Origin: Icerya purchasi
Lineage: Eukaryota; Arthropoda; Insecta; Hemiptera; Monophlebidae
Assembly (NCBI GenBank): GCA_039619475.1
Contig: CM077115.1
Location: 177,018,060-177,082,059, forward strand
Direction of reading: 5' to 3'
Length of the DNA: 64,000 nucleotides
The notes beneath the pieces are model-generated. The model was not told the DNA's origin. It saw nothing but the letters and a program-made list of their open reading frames with translations, and made no database searches. This document shows positions 1 to 10,420 of the stretch, piece after piece. Both the position numbers and the translations under genes were made by a program. Numbering within the stretch: position 1 is the first letter of the stretch; every line of letters begins with the position of its first letter.

Positions 1-55
1 TACCTTTCAGTTTTCTCAACTGTTTTACTTGAGCTATTGTTTACGTAAATATCCT

Positions 56-250
56 CTATTTTTTTTTGCCGTTTTTGGCCTAAAAGGGGAGGTTTAAATA
101 ATTTTTTTACCGTAATTCCTCGATATTATGAAAGAACTTCTGCATTTTGTTTTATATTTTAAATTTCACTTTTAAAGGGTTATCTGATGATGAGTTGTGA
201 ATTTTTTAAGAATGGCTTTTGAAGCCGTTTTAAATTCCATATTAGTCGGT
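56..250 (-). repeat. Partial copy of a dispersed repeat (same family as 29,446-30,317)
   Basis: Read on the minus strand, this stretch closely matches the 200-bp loop segment (about 29,880-30,080) of the repeat at 29.4-30.3 kb. The shared string includes the AATATGGAATTTA start, the GATAACCCTTT segment, an AAATATAAAACAAAA segment and a closing GGCCAAAAAC. The inverted arms flanking that loop at 29.8-30.2 kb are missing here. It is non-coding and its class is unknown. The homology is seen directly; the boundaries are approximate. Confidence 0.7.
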
Positions 251-512
251 TAGTTTGAAGTTATCAATTTTCTTAAGGAGAATTTTAATTGTAACTTATG
301 ATCATGTAATAATACCGTTCGTGAGTTATTGATTTTTTTTTGATATTTTTGTCGTTTCTGAACTATCTTCCTAGGATTCAGTACATTATTATACTCGTAT
401 ATATAGAATCCTAAAAATCAGAGTTCAGGATTCCCATGAAACTGCGAGAAATTTCTTGGAAATTTTTCTGCTGCTTTTGTTACTGATTTGAGAAAAACAT
501 GGCCTAGAGTGT

Positions 513-1408
513 TGTTTTTTTTAGCATATAAATGAGAAAAGGATAGAGAATGAAAATAAGCACATCAAATGAAATGTAACCAGAATCGCAAGTAATGCCT
601 ATGGAAGGGCGATGAAGAGGAGAAAACAGAGTATAAACAGATAAAAACCGAGCAAATTATGCAGAAAAGAAACTATGATTAAAACGAAGGTAACAAATAA
701 CTACGGTTATGGAGCGTTTAAATGAGAAAAAAGTTTAAGAACCATGAGCGAGGATGAAAAGATGGCTGAATAGAAAGGTAAAATGAGACAAGATTAGAAA
801 ATGAAGAAGAATAGGAGTTGAGCCATAATTTGGAATGCGCCACTGAAGAAAGAAGAGCAATACCATGAGCTGAAAATGTGTCCAAAAATCTGCTACTGAA
901 AGAACCGGCTAAGAAATCCGCCATCTCATTGCTCTCAATGCCTAGATGACTAGGAATCCACAGAAGATCGATTTCGATTCGAGAAAAAAATGAATATGAA
1001 AACACGAAAAATATTACTTAATCAGAAGACTGAACGGAAGAAAAGATGTGATAATTTTCAGAACACTTTAAGCAACCGAGATTTTGAGCACTTTATGGAA
1101 AAGCAGTGATGAGAAAACAAGAAGAACAGCACGTAGAACAGCAACAGATTCCGCATAGAATATTGAGCAAAAAGGGGAAAGTTTAAAAGATTCAGAAAAG
1201 GAGGACAAGAAAAGGCAGAACCAACTCCACTTGGCCCTTTGAAACTGTCAGTGATGTGTTTAAGAAAGAAAGAACTTAAATCAATTCTGGCAACATGTTT
1301 GGGAACAGATTTAGAACAGAGAGGGTGAAGAAAAACATTTAATAAGACGAAGGAAACTGAGAAAAATGAAACCTTTAGTTTTATTCGTACGCATAAACCT
1401 GAGTACAC
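513..1408 (-). pseudogene. 3' end of a family A-like LINE ORF2 (RNase H to C-terminus), degraded
   Basis: Minus-strand translation gives the C-terminal part of an I-like non-LTR retrotransposon polyprotein in two frames. From about 1,408 down to 1,060 there is a decayed RNase H start (KGPSGVGSAF, equivalent to the TDGSK...GVGA region of the complete element at 22.9-28.8 kb). From about 1,005 to 718 come IDLLWIPSHLGIESNEMADFLA, the second half of RNase H with its catalytic His/Asp region, and the following LINE-specific segment. Weak similarity to the cysteine/histidine tail continues to about 530. A short T-run at 513-523 may be the poly(A) tail seen from the other strand. Frameshifts and stops make it dead. 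It most resembles the copy at 48.8-50.1 kb. Confidence 0.8.
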
Positions 1409-3659
1409 TTAAATGAATCGATACAATAAATTACCAGCCGTGAATTTCATAGAATTAGAAATGTACACACTAAATAACAAGAGCATATTCATTATATGTT
1501 AATGAGCAACATTAGTTAATTGTTTTGTTTGCGCGCATTTTGCAACAGTAAAATTATTAGCAAATTAAAAGTGAAATACCATGCTTTTGAAATTAAATAT
1601 AGCAAAATCCAAATCTAGGAGCATTAAAAAGCTACATCTTAGCTAGTAAAAATTAAAATTTACTTCTGAGGCAACGAAGTAAATCGCTTACAAAATAAAA
1701 ATACTCATTGGCAACATATATTTTTGACATGCTGCAGGTAATGTAATGCTATTTTATTTATTTTATAGCAATCATATATAAAGCTTAATACATAGAAATT
1801 TGTTTATTTTCTGCTATATATTTTTATGATGGAAGGTTGCGAATCACTAAAATGTTATTATAACAAAATAGGAAAAAAAATGCTACAATTCCAATGTCGC
1901 AGACAATTAATTAATAGCATACATTGATAAATCTGGGTGAAATATGAGGAAATGGAACTTTTGAATACAAATAAAGTGTGACACTTGCAGCATTTATTAG
2001 CTGATTATATGTAATAACAGAAAACAAAATAATGTACATATATCGGATCTTTGATACTAACAACTATGTTTTTCTATTTTGTGGAGAATTAGATCCATGT
2101 TTATTAATTCTGATTTTTATAATTAGTGGAGTACCATATGAAATATTATTACTACATTGGGAGTTACTGTGTTTAAAGAAATAAAGTGAATTTTCGTATG
2201 TTGCGATTAATTTATAAAAGAGATTATATAGTACAGTTGCACTTCATCTGAACTAAATCTATGAAAAAGGAGTAAAGGGTTAATGACGTAAGATTTTTAT
2301 TAGGACCTTGACCCATTTCATGCGAAATGTATATAATTTTCTTTTGATTTGTTATAAAAATAATTACGCATATACCATGTTTAAGTAATAAACAATGTAA
2401 CATCTGTGTATGCATTGTAATAAAGCAGTTGAAATTAAACATTTTAAAAATTACATCAAAATCTTTTACAATTTACTTGTAATAATTTGAATAAAATTGC
2501 ATATTTTCTACAGTCTTGTTACAAAAAATGAAGACAATACGTTAAAAATATGATATACATGGTGCAAAATAGAAGAAGAGTGGAACTAAATAAAAATTAA
2601 AAACGAATAATTAATATTACAATAACATTAGTGACAGTCCACTATCTTTTGTTCAGAAATTAAATAATTCTGAAATACTTCAGAAAGAAGAAGTTTGTCT
2701 GTTGTCACATTATTGTGATATCATCAGATTAAACAGTTATTATTACCAATAACTGGAATAATTCCATTAATTGTTAAAACTGATCATGGCAGACACACGC
2801 AAAAAAAAAAAAAAACACACAGAAAAAGGACCTTTTGATATTCACATCAAAGTTATCATTTTCATCAGTTGTAATTTAATTACATTTATTGAACACTAAA
2901 GCAGAATTAGTACATTATAAAGCTCTTGCTCGATCAAAGCTATAGAACCACTGCACTGTAATCAACTATTAGTCTTGATTATTTATTTTATTCTGAAATG
3001 ATTATGAATCTTGTATCCCAGAACAAACAATTTAATTCGATCGCATGAATTAAAATTTTTTTATTGAAAAATCGTTTATAACTGGCAGAACCCTAAAAAT
3101 GCCATTGGTGATGAGGATCTGCTGTATAAGGATCACAGTATTACTTTAACTGAGTTTAATTTATGCATCCTAAACCAAACACTTAAAATTGGTGACATTG
3201 TTCTCCTTTGAAAAACAAATGATAGTACTTCACTTGGCCAGAAGTTCGTGTCAAAGCCATTTATGCGAACAAGAGCACTTTAACCGATAAGGTATTCTTC
3301 TGGAGATTTTCAACATTTTAGTACAGAGTTGGTACATTTAACTCCGAAATAATAAATGTTGAGATAATGTAATGTAAAATTAATGAAGAGTGCACTACCT
3401 AGTGTAGTCTGGCCTACAGTATTACTATTAGACAATGCATATTTGCATTGTGTTATTGATAGCTGCTTTTTCTTTATTAAAATAAGATTATCACAACATT
3501 TTTAAGTAGCTATATACAAGTTATATTAGTTATACATCGGCAAATAAATAAATAAAAGTATTCCTCTAATTATCTAAAACTGTAGTTAATTTGTTGTGAT
3601 TATTACATCGAACAAAAATATTCACAAAAAAAGAATGGAATTTGCTTGCTTGTGTTAAT
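1409..3659. other. Intergenic, AT-rich, nothing recognised
   Basis: This long AT-rich stretch holds only short random open frames and a short A-run near 2,800. It lies downstream of the minus-strand zinc-finger gene, so part of it could be that gene's 3' untranslated region. No decisive signal was found. Confidence 0.5.
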
Positions 3660-4080
3660 GTGTTTTATATATGATTTGTTTTTAAATTAGTTTTTATCAA
3701 ATAAAAGGACACCTCCTTCAATATATTTTAAATGTGCGACTTTCACAAAAACTGTTCTAAGTAGTTTCAACAAATAAAAGTACGTTTGCCTGTACCTGCT
3801 TTTCAATGTTTATCTCATTGTGATTTCCCCAATATTGTTTTTCAAAAATTAAACGGCTTTGCTTACACGTATTTTTAAATTATCCTTTATATGTGACCTT
3901 GCCAAAAACCGTTTTTGCAGTACTCTCAAATAAAATTTCATTCGTCTGCGTATGTTTTTAAATGCCGTATTAAATTGTATTGGTAGTGTTCGCAAATAAA
4001 ATGACGTTACTCTGCATGCGTTTTTAAATGCCACATTAAATTACATTTCCACCAATACTGTTTCTGGCCGTGTTCACAAA
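3660..4080 (-). pseudogene. Decayed C2H2 zinc-finger tail beyond the stop of the zinc-finger gene
   Basis: Immediately after the stop of the zinc-finger ORF the minus strand still encodes recognisable finger debris. At about 4,080-4,000 it reads ICEHGQKQYWW...HLKTHAE followed by a stop. At about 4,000-3,930 it reads FICEHYQYNLIRHLKTYADE and a stop. At about 3,930-3,880 there is an EYCKNGFW-like remnant, and at about 3,810-3,720 a final TGKRTFIC-like remnant. Each has lost zinc ligands and carries in-frame stops. At the junction the last intact finger ends HLK-stop, where the normal THTGERNF linker appears deleted. I infer that the array was once at least three or four fingers longer. Confidence 0.7.
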
Positions 4081-6762
4081 TTATTTTAAATGCTTTGCTA
4101 AATACGGTTTACAAGAGAATCGTTTTTGACAGTGTTCGCAGCTGAAATTCCGTTCAACTGTATGTATTTTTATATGGCAGTTTAAAGTTGATTTCCGTTT
4201 AAACGGTTTCTGGCAGTGTTCACAAGTAAAAGGTCGTTCGCTTGTATGAATAATTAAATGATCATTTAAAGTAGATTTCCACCAAAACTGTTTCTGGCAG
4301 TGTTCACAAGTAAAATTTCGTTCGCCTAGATGCATTTTTAAATGATTCTTTAAACCGCCATTCGACAAAAATTGTTTCTGACAGTGTTCACAAATAAACC
4401 GTTGATTACATGGGCACAGTTTTAAATGATTCCTTAAATTTGATTTCCACACAAACTGTTGCAGGCATTGTTCGCAAGTAAAATTCCGTTCGCCTGTGTG
4501 AACTTTTAAATGCTGTCTTAAATATGATTTCCTCAAAAACCGTTTCTGACAGTGTTCACAAATGTAATTACGTCTTCCTGTGTGAATTTTTAAATGGCCT
4601 AATAAATTGGTATTCCATCGAAACTGTTTCTGGCAGTGTTCACAAATAAAAAGACGTTCGCCTGTATGCATTGTTAAATGCTCATTTAAAATCGACTTCT
4701 TCAAAAACTGTTTCTGGCAGTATTCACAAGTAAAAGGTAGTTCACCTAGGTGCATTTTTAAATGATTCATTACACCGCTTCTCGACAGAAACTGCTTCTG
4801 GCAGTGTTCACAAATAAAATTGCGTTCGCCTGCGTGTGTTTTTGAATGTTTTTTTAAACTGTCTTTGCTACGAAACTGTTTCGGGCACTGTTCACAAATA
4901 AAATTTCGTTCGCCTAGATGCATTTCTAAATGATTCTTTAAACTGTCTTTCGACCAAAACTGTTTTTGGCAATGTTCACAAGTAACCGGTAGTACGCCCG
5001 GATGCATTTTTAAATGATTCTTTAAAGTGTCTTTCCGCAAAAATTGTTTCTGGCAGTGTTCACAAATGAAATTGCGTTCGCCCGCGTGTGTTTTTAAATG
5101 CCGATGTAAGTTTAGGAACTGTTTCTGGCAGTGTTCACAAGTAAAATTTCGTTCGCCTAGATGCATTTTTAAATGATTCTTTAAACCGTCATTCGACAAA
5201 AATTGTTTCTGACAGTGTTCACAAATAAACAGTTGGTTGCATGGGCACAGCTTTAAATGACTCCTTAAACTTGATTTCCACAAAAAATCTTTCAGGCATT
5301 GTTCACAAGTAAAATTCCGTTCGCCTGTGTGTGCTTTTAAATGCTGTCTTAAAGATGATTTCCGTGAAAACCGTTTATGGCAGTATTCACAAATGTAATT
5401 ACGTTCGCCTGTATGCATTTTTAAATGCTCATTTAAAATCGACTTCCGCAAAAAATGTTTCTGGCAATGTTCACAAGTAAAATTGCGTTCGCCTAGGTGC
5501 ATTTTTAAATGAATCATTACACCGCTTCTCGACAGAAACTGTTTCTGGCAGTGTTCACAAATAAAATTGCGTTCGCCTGCGTGTGTTTTTGAATGTTTTT
5601 TTAAACTTTCTTTGTTACGAAACTGTTTCTGGCACTGTTTACAAGTAGAAGGTAGATGCATTTTTAAATGATTCATTAAACTGTCTTTCTGTAAAAACTG
5701 TTTCTGGCAATGTTCGCAAGTAAAAGGTCGTATCTCTAGATGCATTTTTAAATGATTATTTAAACTGCCTTTCCACCAAAACTGTTTCTGGCAATGTTCA
5801 CAAGTAAAAGGTCGTACGCCTAGATGCTTTTTTAAATGGTTCTTTAAATCGTATTTCCGCAAAAACTGTTTCTGGCAGTGCTCACAAATGAAATTCCGTT
5901 CGCCTGCGTGTATTTTTAAATGGTGATATAAATTAGATTTCCATCGGAACTGTTTTTGACAACGTTCACAATTAAAAAAACGGTTTTCTGTGTGCGTTTT
6001 TAAATGTCTATGTAAACTGGTTTTCCAACGAAACTGTTTCTGGCAGTGTTCACAAGTAAAACTGCGTTCACCGATATGTGTTTTTAAATGGTGATTCAAC
6101 TTTGATTCAGTTGAAAACTGTTTCTGACAATACTTGCAAATGAATGGACATTTACTTGTGTATGTTTTCAAGTAATTTACCCTTGCTACATCTTGGGATA
6201 ATCGTTGCCGGCAGTGGTCAGAAGTATATAGAAGTTGATTCGTAAGCATTTTCGAATGACACTTTAATTCAAACTTGGATGACAAGTATTTTAGTGATGG
6301 TTTTCTGCTGAGTAGTTTTTTCAAGGATATTATTGGATGAGCACTTGCTGGAAAGGATTTTTGATCGTAATTATCAGTGTAGATCTTTTTGTTTGCATGC
6401 ATCCTTAAATGATACATTAGAAAAGATCTCTTTGTAAATTCCTTTTGACAAATGTTACAATAATAAATCTGTTTATCAGATGAATTTTCATTGCAGTTGG
6501 TACAATAATGCACGTATTTCTGTGCTGCAGTTTGTTCAAAATTTATGTAGCAATGAACATTTGTTTTTAAATTTATATTGCTTCCTTCGTTGACGTATTC
6601 ATTTGTAATTGATCTGCCTGTTTGATGCACACCACAGTTAGTGCAATAATGAACATTTTCATGTTCAGTAGTTTGTTTAAAGTTTACTTGACATTTAATT
6701 GTCTTTCCTATTATTTCATGTTTACTGCATATAGTATCGAGATCACCTGTAGTTAATGGCAT
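4081..6762 (-). CDS. C2H2 zinc-finger protein with about 26 fingers, 893 aa
   Basis: Open ATG-to-stop frame on the minus strand. The first 100 residues contain two related segments, each ending VHYCTNC (near residues 38-43 and 85-90), that look like half zinc sites. An isolated C2H2 finger lies at 101-122, and a continuous array fills about 207-893. Most fingers follow C-x2-C-x12-H-x3-H with the core CEHCQKQF and TGERN/LGERN-type linkers, the pattern of sequence-specific nuclear DNA-binding proteins. Fingers at 485-506 and 762-783 end H-LKL-C and are C2HC variants. The finger at 540-559 lacks three residues and the last is cut before its final His. There is no KRAB, BTB or ZAD domain; the N-terminus has too few spaced cysteines for a clear ZAD. 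The start is the first ATG of the frame. Targets are unknown. An upstream exon cannot be excluded. Confidence 0.85.
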   Translation of the reverse strand: MPLTTGDLDTICSKHEIIGKTIKCQVNFKQTTEHENVHYCTNCGVHQTGRSITNEYVNEGSNINLKTNVHCYINFEQTAAQKYVHYCTNCNENSSDKQIYYCNICQKEFTKRSFLMYHLRMHANKKIYTDNYDQKSFPASAHPIISLKKLLSRKPSLKYLSSKFELKCHSKMLTNQLLYTSDHCRQRLSQDVARVNYLKTYTSKCPFICKYCQKQFSTESKLNHHLKTHIGERSFTCEHCQKQFRWKTSLHRHLKTHTENRFFNCERCQKQFRWKSNLYHHLKIHAGERNFICEHCQKQFLRKYDLKNHLKKHLGVRPFTCEHCQKQFWWKGSLNNHLKMHLEIRPFTCEHCQKQFLQKDSLMNHLKMHLPSTCKQCQKQFRNKESLKKHSKTHAGERNFICEHCQKQFLSRSGVMIHLKMHLGERNFTCEHCQKHFLRKSILNEHLKMHTGERNYICEYCHKRFSRKSSLRQHLKAHTGERNFTCEQCLKDFLWKSSLRSHLKLCPCNQLFICEHCQKQFLSNDGLKNHLKMHLGERNFTCEHCQKQFLNLHRHLKTHAGERNFICEHCQKQFLRKDTLKNHLKMHPGVLPVTCEHCQKQFWSKDSLKNHLEMHLGERNFICEQCPKQFRSKDSLKKHSKTHAGERNFICEHCQKQFLSRSGVMNHLKMHLGELPFTCEYCQKQFLKKSILNEHLTMHTGERLFICEHCQKQFRWNTNLLGHLKIHTGRRNYICEHCQKRFLRKSYLRQHLKVHTGERNFTCEQCLQQFVWKSNLRNHLKLCPCNQRFICEHCQKQFLSNGGLKNHLKMHLGERNFTCEHCQKQFWWKSTLNDHLIIHTSERPFTCEHCQKPFKRKSTLNCHIKIHTVERNFSCEHCQKRFSCKPYLAKHLK
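4327..5649 (-). repeat. Internal multi-finger segmental duplication in the zinc-finger gene
   Basis: Residues about 372-535 (5,649-5,158) and 621-812 (4,902-4,327) carry the same ordered series of fingers. The order is the KDSLKKHSKTH-type finger, the SRSGVM finger, the KSILNEH finger, the (Y)LRQHLK finger, the C2HC finger ending CPCNQ, and the SN.GLKNH finger. The downstream copy has one extra finger inserted (RWNTNLLGHLK, about residues 706-727). The ordered match shows a block duplication rather than finger-by-finger copying. Confidence 0.85.
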
Positions 6763-7639
6763 ACTGCTGCTTGTTATAGCTCGACCCTTTTATGCTGATT
6801 TCAGTTAGACGTTATGTCAGACCACTTGAATATTAGAATATTTCATCCATAATCTGAAATTAAATTACAATTTTACTGTAATCAATAAATAAATTTAAAT
6901 TACTACAATTTTGAGAAAAAATGAGTTGTTTAAAGTAATAATAGTTCAAAAATTTAAAAAATCATTGTTTGTTTATTGTTGGGTATGAAATACTCTGGAA
7001 CATTCCACACCAAACGCGATTTATCTACAATGACCGTTCTAAAGTTACAATTAATTTTTTGTAATATACAATATGGATGATAAAGTCATGTTAGATGTAG
7101 TTAGGGACATATATATGTAGCTTTCTCCCATTTATTGAATAATTGTATAACATTTAATGTACTGTAAATAAATAAATGGTGTGACCTTGCTGGAACATGT
7201 GTTTGCCTTTTTTTTCACTCCGTGAGAAACAGCTTTTAATTAACATAATTAATAAATAAATTACATTATTAGAAATAATGGAAACCTGTGTACAAGTGTT
7301 GTTGGACCTTTGAAAGATATAACAAAAGAAAGCAAAAGTATTATAAGAAGGAATCTTCTTCTTTCTCTCCTCAACTTTTCGGTTGGTGAGTAACCTATTC
7401 GTACATTTTTTGCTGTGCAAATATGGGCTGTGTGCTAGGCAATTATTATGTACAACGCGAGTGTAAACGCACAAGACTTCATTCGGAACTGATTAAGTCG
7501 CTTGTTATTGTGTTACAAGTGCAGTAACATGTTCATCTGCCGTGTACTGACCTAGCGTGCATATGATGGTATACATGGTGGTTGACCAATGCCTTTCATA
7601 TGAAATAACGAGTATTTAATTTAATTTTTCATAATAATT
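6763..7639. other. Upstream region of the zinc-finger gene, no gene recognised
   Basis: AT-rich sequence 5' of the minus-strand zinc-finger ORF. Promoter or 5' untranslated sequence is expected here by position. No element could be assigned with confidence. Confidence 0.4.
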
Positions 7640-7713
7640 TCTATCGTCCCCCGGGACGGAGTCTTCTGTGACGGAAGCCAAGCGCTCTAGCAACTAGGTT
7701 ATCGCGACGACAT
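7640..7713 (-). repeat. tRNA-like remnant, probably the head of a SINE
   Basis: The minus strand reads GATAACCTAGTTGCTAGAGCGC followed by TTGGCTTCC, an A-box-like D-arm plus an anticodon-like region. A degraded B-box-like stretch follows (CTCCGTCCCGGGGG, where GGTTCGA would be expected). The arms do not form a clean cloverleaf, so I call it a tRNA-derived repeat or tRNA pseudogene, not a functional tRNA. It resembles the head of the SINE-like unit at 39.5 kb (GCGCTTGGCT shared). Confidence 0.5.
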
Positions 7714-7824
7714 ATAAGAAGGAATATCACTGTTTAAAGAACAGAATTTTGGTAAATGACAAGAAAGATTAACAATAGATAATTTTAGTCAGAACATTTA
7801 CTTACAATACTTCAATGAGGTTAA

Positions 7825-9837
7825 GGGCGGCGATACATGTACCGCCTAAATTTTGGCCGTTTTTCAAAGGCTTATTTTATAAGGAAGGAATAAGTAAATA
7901 TTTTTGAAAGTAAGCACATTTATTCATCATATATTTAAATACAGGACACAATAATTTTTTTTTTTTTTACAAAATGGCCGTTGTACTGACCAGTCTCCTG
8001 AGACCCTCGTAGCGAATGGAGCCAATTGGCGGGAGTTCTAGCGTCTGTTGTAGTGATCAGAAATCAAAAATTCAAGCTGCAGAGTATTCAGAAAACATTT
8101 ATTTTCTAGTTTAACCTATAAAAAATAAAAAAAGTGAAAAAATCGCAAATTGACGGGCCTTAGAAAAAAAAGTTTGATTTTTTACCCATTTTTTTGATGA
8201 TTTTGGGTCAAAAATAGTAGTTCTTGAAAATTTTTTGGAATTTTAGAAGTTCAACTAGAAACTAATACTACAGAGAAGATGTGCACCAAATTTTATTGAA
8301 ATCAGTTGAGAACTTTTTGAGTAATCACGCCCTCCAATTTAAAAAAAGTAGTTTCCAGAAAAACGCGTTTAAAGTTTTGACACACAGAAACTCTGTGATT
8401 GCAGCGACTTACCAACTACTAGTCAGCTAGTCAACGATTCCAGGGCCATATAGCAGTCCTTCAGTGCGTTCGTAGAACTCATTTTTCTTGTTGAACTCTT
8501 CTTGACATGCTTCATGAGCTTTTTTAGTCGTTAAAGAGCTGCGCCGATTTTCTCAACTCATTTTTAGTTCATCGATTTTTTCTTGATATGACATGCATTG
8601 GCGGCCAATTACTATTTGTAAGGAGTTAACTACTTGTAAAAGATATGTATATCCATCATTGAACAGTCCAGCTGAGATGTATTCGCTAATTTCAACAATT
8701 TTTAGTCCTGAATTCAAGTGATTTAGACAGAGACGCCAGATGGTAGAGTTGAAACTCTCATTTGCATTCTGCGTGTGGCCACCCAAACATCTTTCTAGTA
8801 AATCATTTCGGGATAAATTTTCAAATATCGGCTTTACATGAGTTTAGACGTCAGGATGTAATGGAGCAGAATGTTTAATAAGCTTAGAATTTTCCCCAGA
8901 AGCTTCAGCTTTGCGCCACTTGCACCAGCTATCGGGACCTGATGGACAGTACTCACGTTTACCGGTTGTCATCTGTGGAGCACATATGATAGTATGTGGC
9001 TATAATTGCATCTTTCATATCCTTGATGCAGTTAATATTCCTCCGAATAGCTAATCCGTAGAACAAAGAATTTTTTGATCAACGCTTCAGTGAGTTTGCC
9101 TCTTCCTCCCAGTTAGTTGTCTGTTCCAGTTTTTCGGAGACGAGTACCCATCCTCTTGAACGTGGCCACTGCATTCACTTTTAATGACACGAAGGTCGTC
9201 GCCATACGGATTCAAATTAAGAATTCCAGTGAAGGTTTTCTAATCTCATCTCCTATATAGTTTCCGTATTTTACGCTAAATAAATCTTCCGGTCATGGAA
9301 ACATCTCTTTCATAGCTTCGACTTCCATTGCGGCTGAAGAGCCTTTATGGTTTTTTTAGCAGTTTGGTTCACGTTCTTCATACCACTCACGATATTCTTC
9401 AGTATTTGTTCCACAAGCACAAGTCACTGTTTCAGCCCTCGACCACTACCGCGATCGTGAATTAACGAACAATCAAAGATTAATTTCTAACTCAAACGTT
9501 GTCATGAGATAGCGCTATGCGTACCAAATCTGTATCACTATACAACTGTTCTTTTCAGGAAATCAAGAAACAAAAGAATTTCTAAACGTCTGTTTACTTA
9601 GGTCTTCAATATAAAAGGTCAGGAATCCGAGAAGTAGGTATTAAGAGCCGGCCACACTAATACAGATCTAATAGCACTCGAGCGCTGAGTTGAAGCGGGA
9701 CACTTTAACGAGTTATAAATCGAAAAATAATAAGAATTTAATTTTGAAAATTACAGGCATATTTTTGAGATGTTGTACTAACTATTTATGCAAAAAAAAA
9801 AAACGATTTTTTAAAAATTTTACATGTATCGCTCCCC
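7825..9837 (-). mobile_element. Kolobok/Mutator-like DNA transposon with TIRs and TTAA flanks
   Basis: The left end at 7,825 reads GGGCGGCGATACATGTA. The right end, reverse-complemented from 9,837, reads GGGGAGCGATACATGTA, which matches at 15 of 17 positions. Each end is flanked directly by TTAA (7,821-7,824 and 9,838-9,841), as expected of a TTAA target duplication. Between them lies a minus-strand transposase remnant (about 8,553-9,480). Kolobok elements are known for TTAA duplications and G-rich termini, while the transposase motifs are of the type usually labelled 'Mutator-like transposase'. I therefore favour Kolobok but do not exclude another TTAA-using group. It is a dead copy about 2.0 kb long. 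Confidence 0.75.
8553..9480 (-). pseudogene. Broken transposase of the Kolobok/Mutator-like transposon
   Basis: Reading the minus strand in shifting frames gives the landmarks of this transposase family in order. KMEVEAMKEMF-like and KYGNYIGD sequence comes first (about 9,340-9,240). SNPYGDD follows near 9,200, then KRMGTRLRK, GKLTEALIKKFF and NINCIKDMKDAIIATYYH-like sequence. CPSGPDSWCKW is near 8,915-8,952, KPIFENLSRNDLLERCL comes next, and GGHTQNANESFNSTIW is near 8,740-8,786. The last open part runs to a stop at 8,553. At least one in-frame stop (after HPDV, near 8,850) and several frameshifts disable it. It sits inside the terminal inverted repeats at 7,825 and 9,837, so it is the element's own gene. 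Confidence 0.8.
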
Positions 9838-9873
9838 TTAAGAGTTCCCTCAGAAAAAAAATTACCCACAGCG

Positions 9874-10420
9874 CTATATCATAGGAAACACAAAATATAA
9901 TTGACTTATAACTTTTCTGTTTTCTTCAATAACGCTCTGCGAATATTTATTAAGTTGCACAACCACTGGCAAACTTTCAAGAAATAATGTAACAGCTTCC
10001 AGTGTCATATGAAATTGTGTTTTCACATGCTTTTTGCATTGCCTGTGTACATCCTTAAATCCGCAAAATGGATTCTGTATAAATGATCTCAATATTCCTT
10101 TAACAGAACTTGGATTTGAAGGAAATACAATTCCATATTTGCATAAAACGCTTTTTTGGAGTTTGAAGTATATCAATGACAGTGAATACGTTCCAACCAT
10201 CAATAATTAAATTCCTTTTTTAGATGTTTCAGGTCCTAAGCAAAGTCATTTATCTAGGGAGGCGTCCAACATTTTTCAAGTAATTCTTTTATATTTTCAG
10301 TCAATAAATTCAACACTAGATTAACGAAGTGGCCAATATCATTTTCGTTGCAGCCATCCATTGTTCCATCATGATTCTCATTAAAATATTCGAGCAACGT
10401 CGGTCTCGTCACCTACCCAT
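9874..10420 (-). pseudogene. hAT transposase N-terminal (TTF-type zinc finger) fragment
   Basis: Upstream on the minus strand (about 10,420-10,270) is TLLEYFNENHDGTMDGCNENDIGHFVNLVLNLL. After a broken stretch an open frame (10,203-9,874) contains KSVLCKYGIVFPS, then PFCGFKDVHRQCKKHVKTQFH. These are the C-x2-C-like and later Cys/His features of the TTF-type zinc finger that precedes the catalytic core in ZMYM1-like hAT transposases. The catalytic and dimerisation parts are absent here. The spacing fits the family, but the similarity is remembered rather than searched. It lies just outside the Kolobok-like element and is a separate insertion. Confidence 0.5.

Noticed and set aside
3849..4034. 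Separate 61-codon protein downstream of the zinc-finger gene
   Set aside because: It is an out-of-frame reading through the decayed finger tail.
7640..7713. Functional tRNA gene
   Set aside because: B box degraded and arms do not pair cleanly; kept as a tRNA-like repeat remnant.
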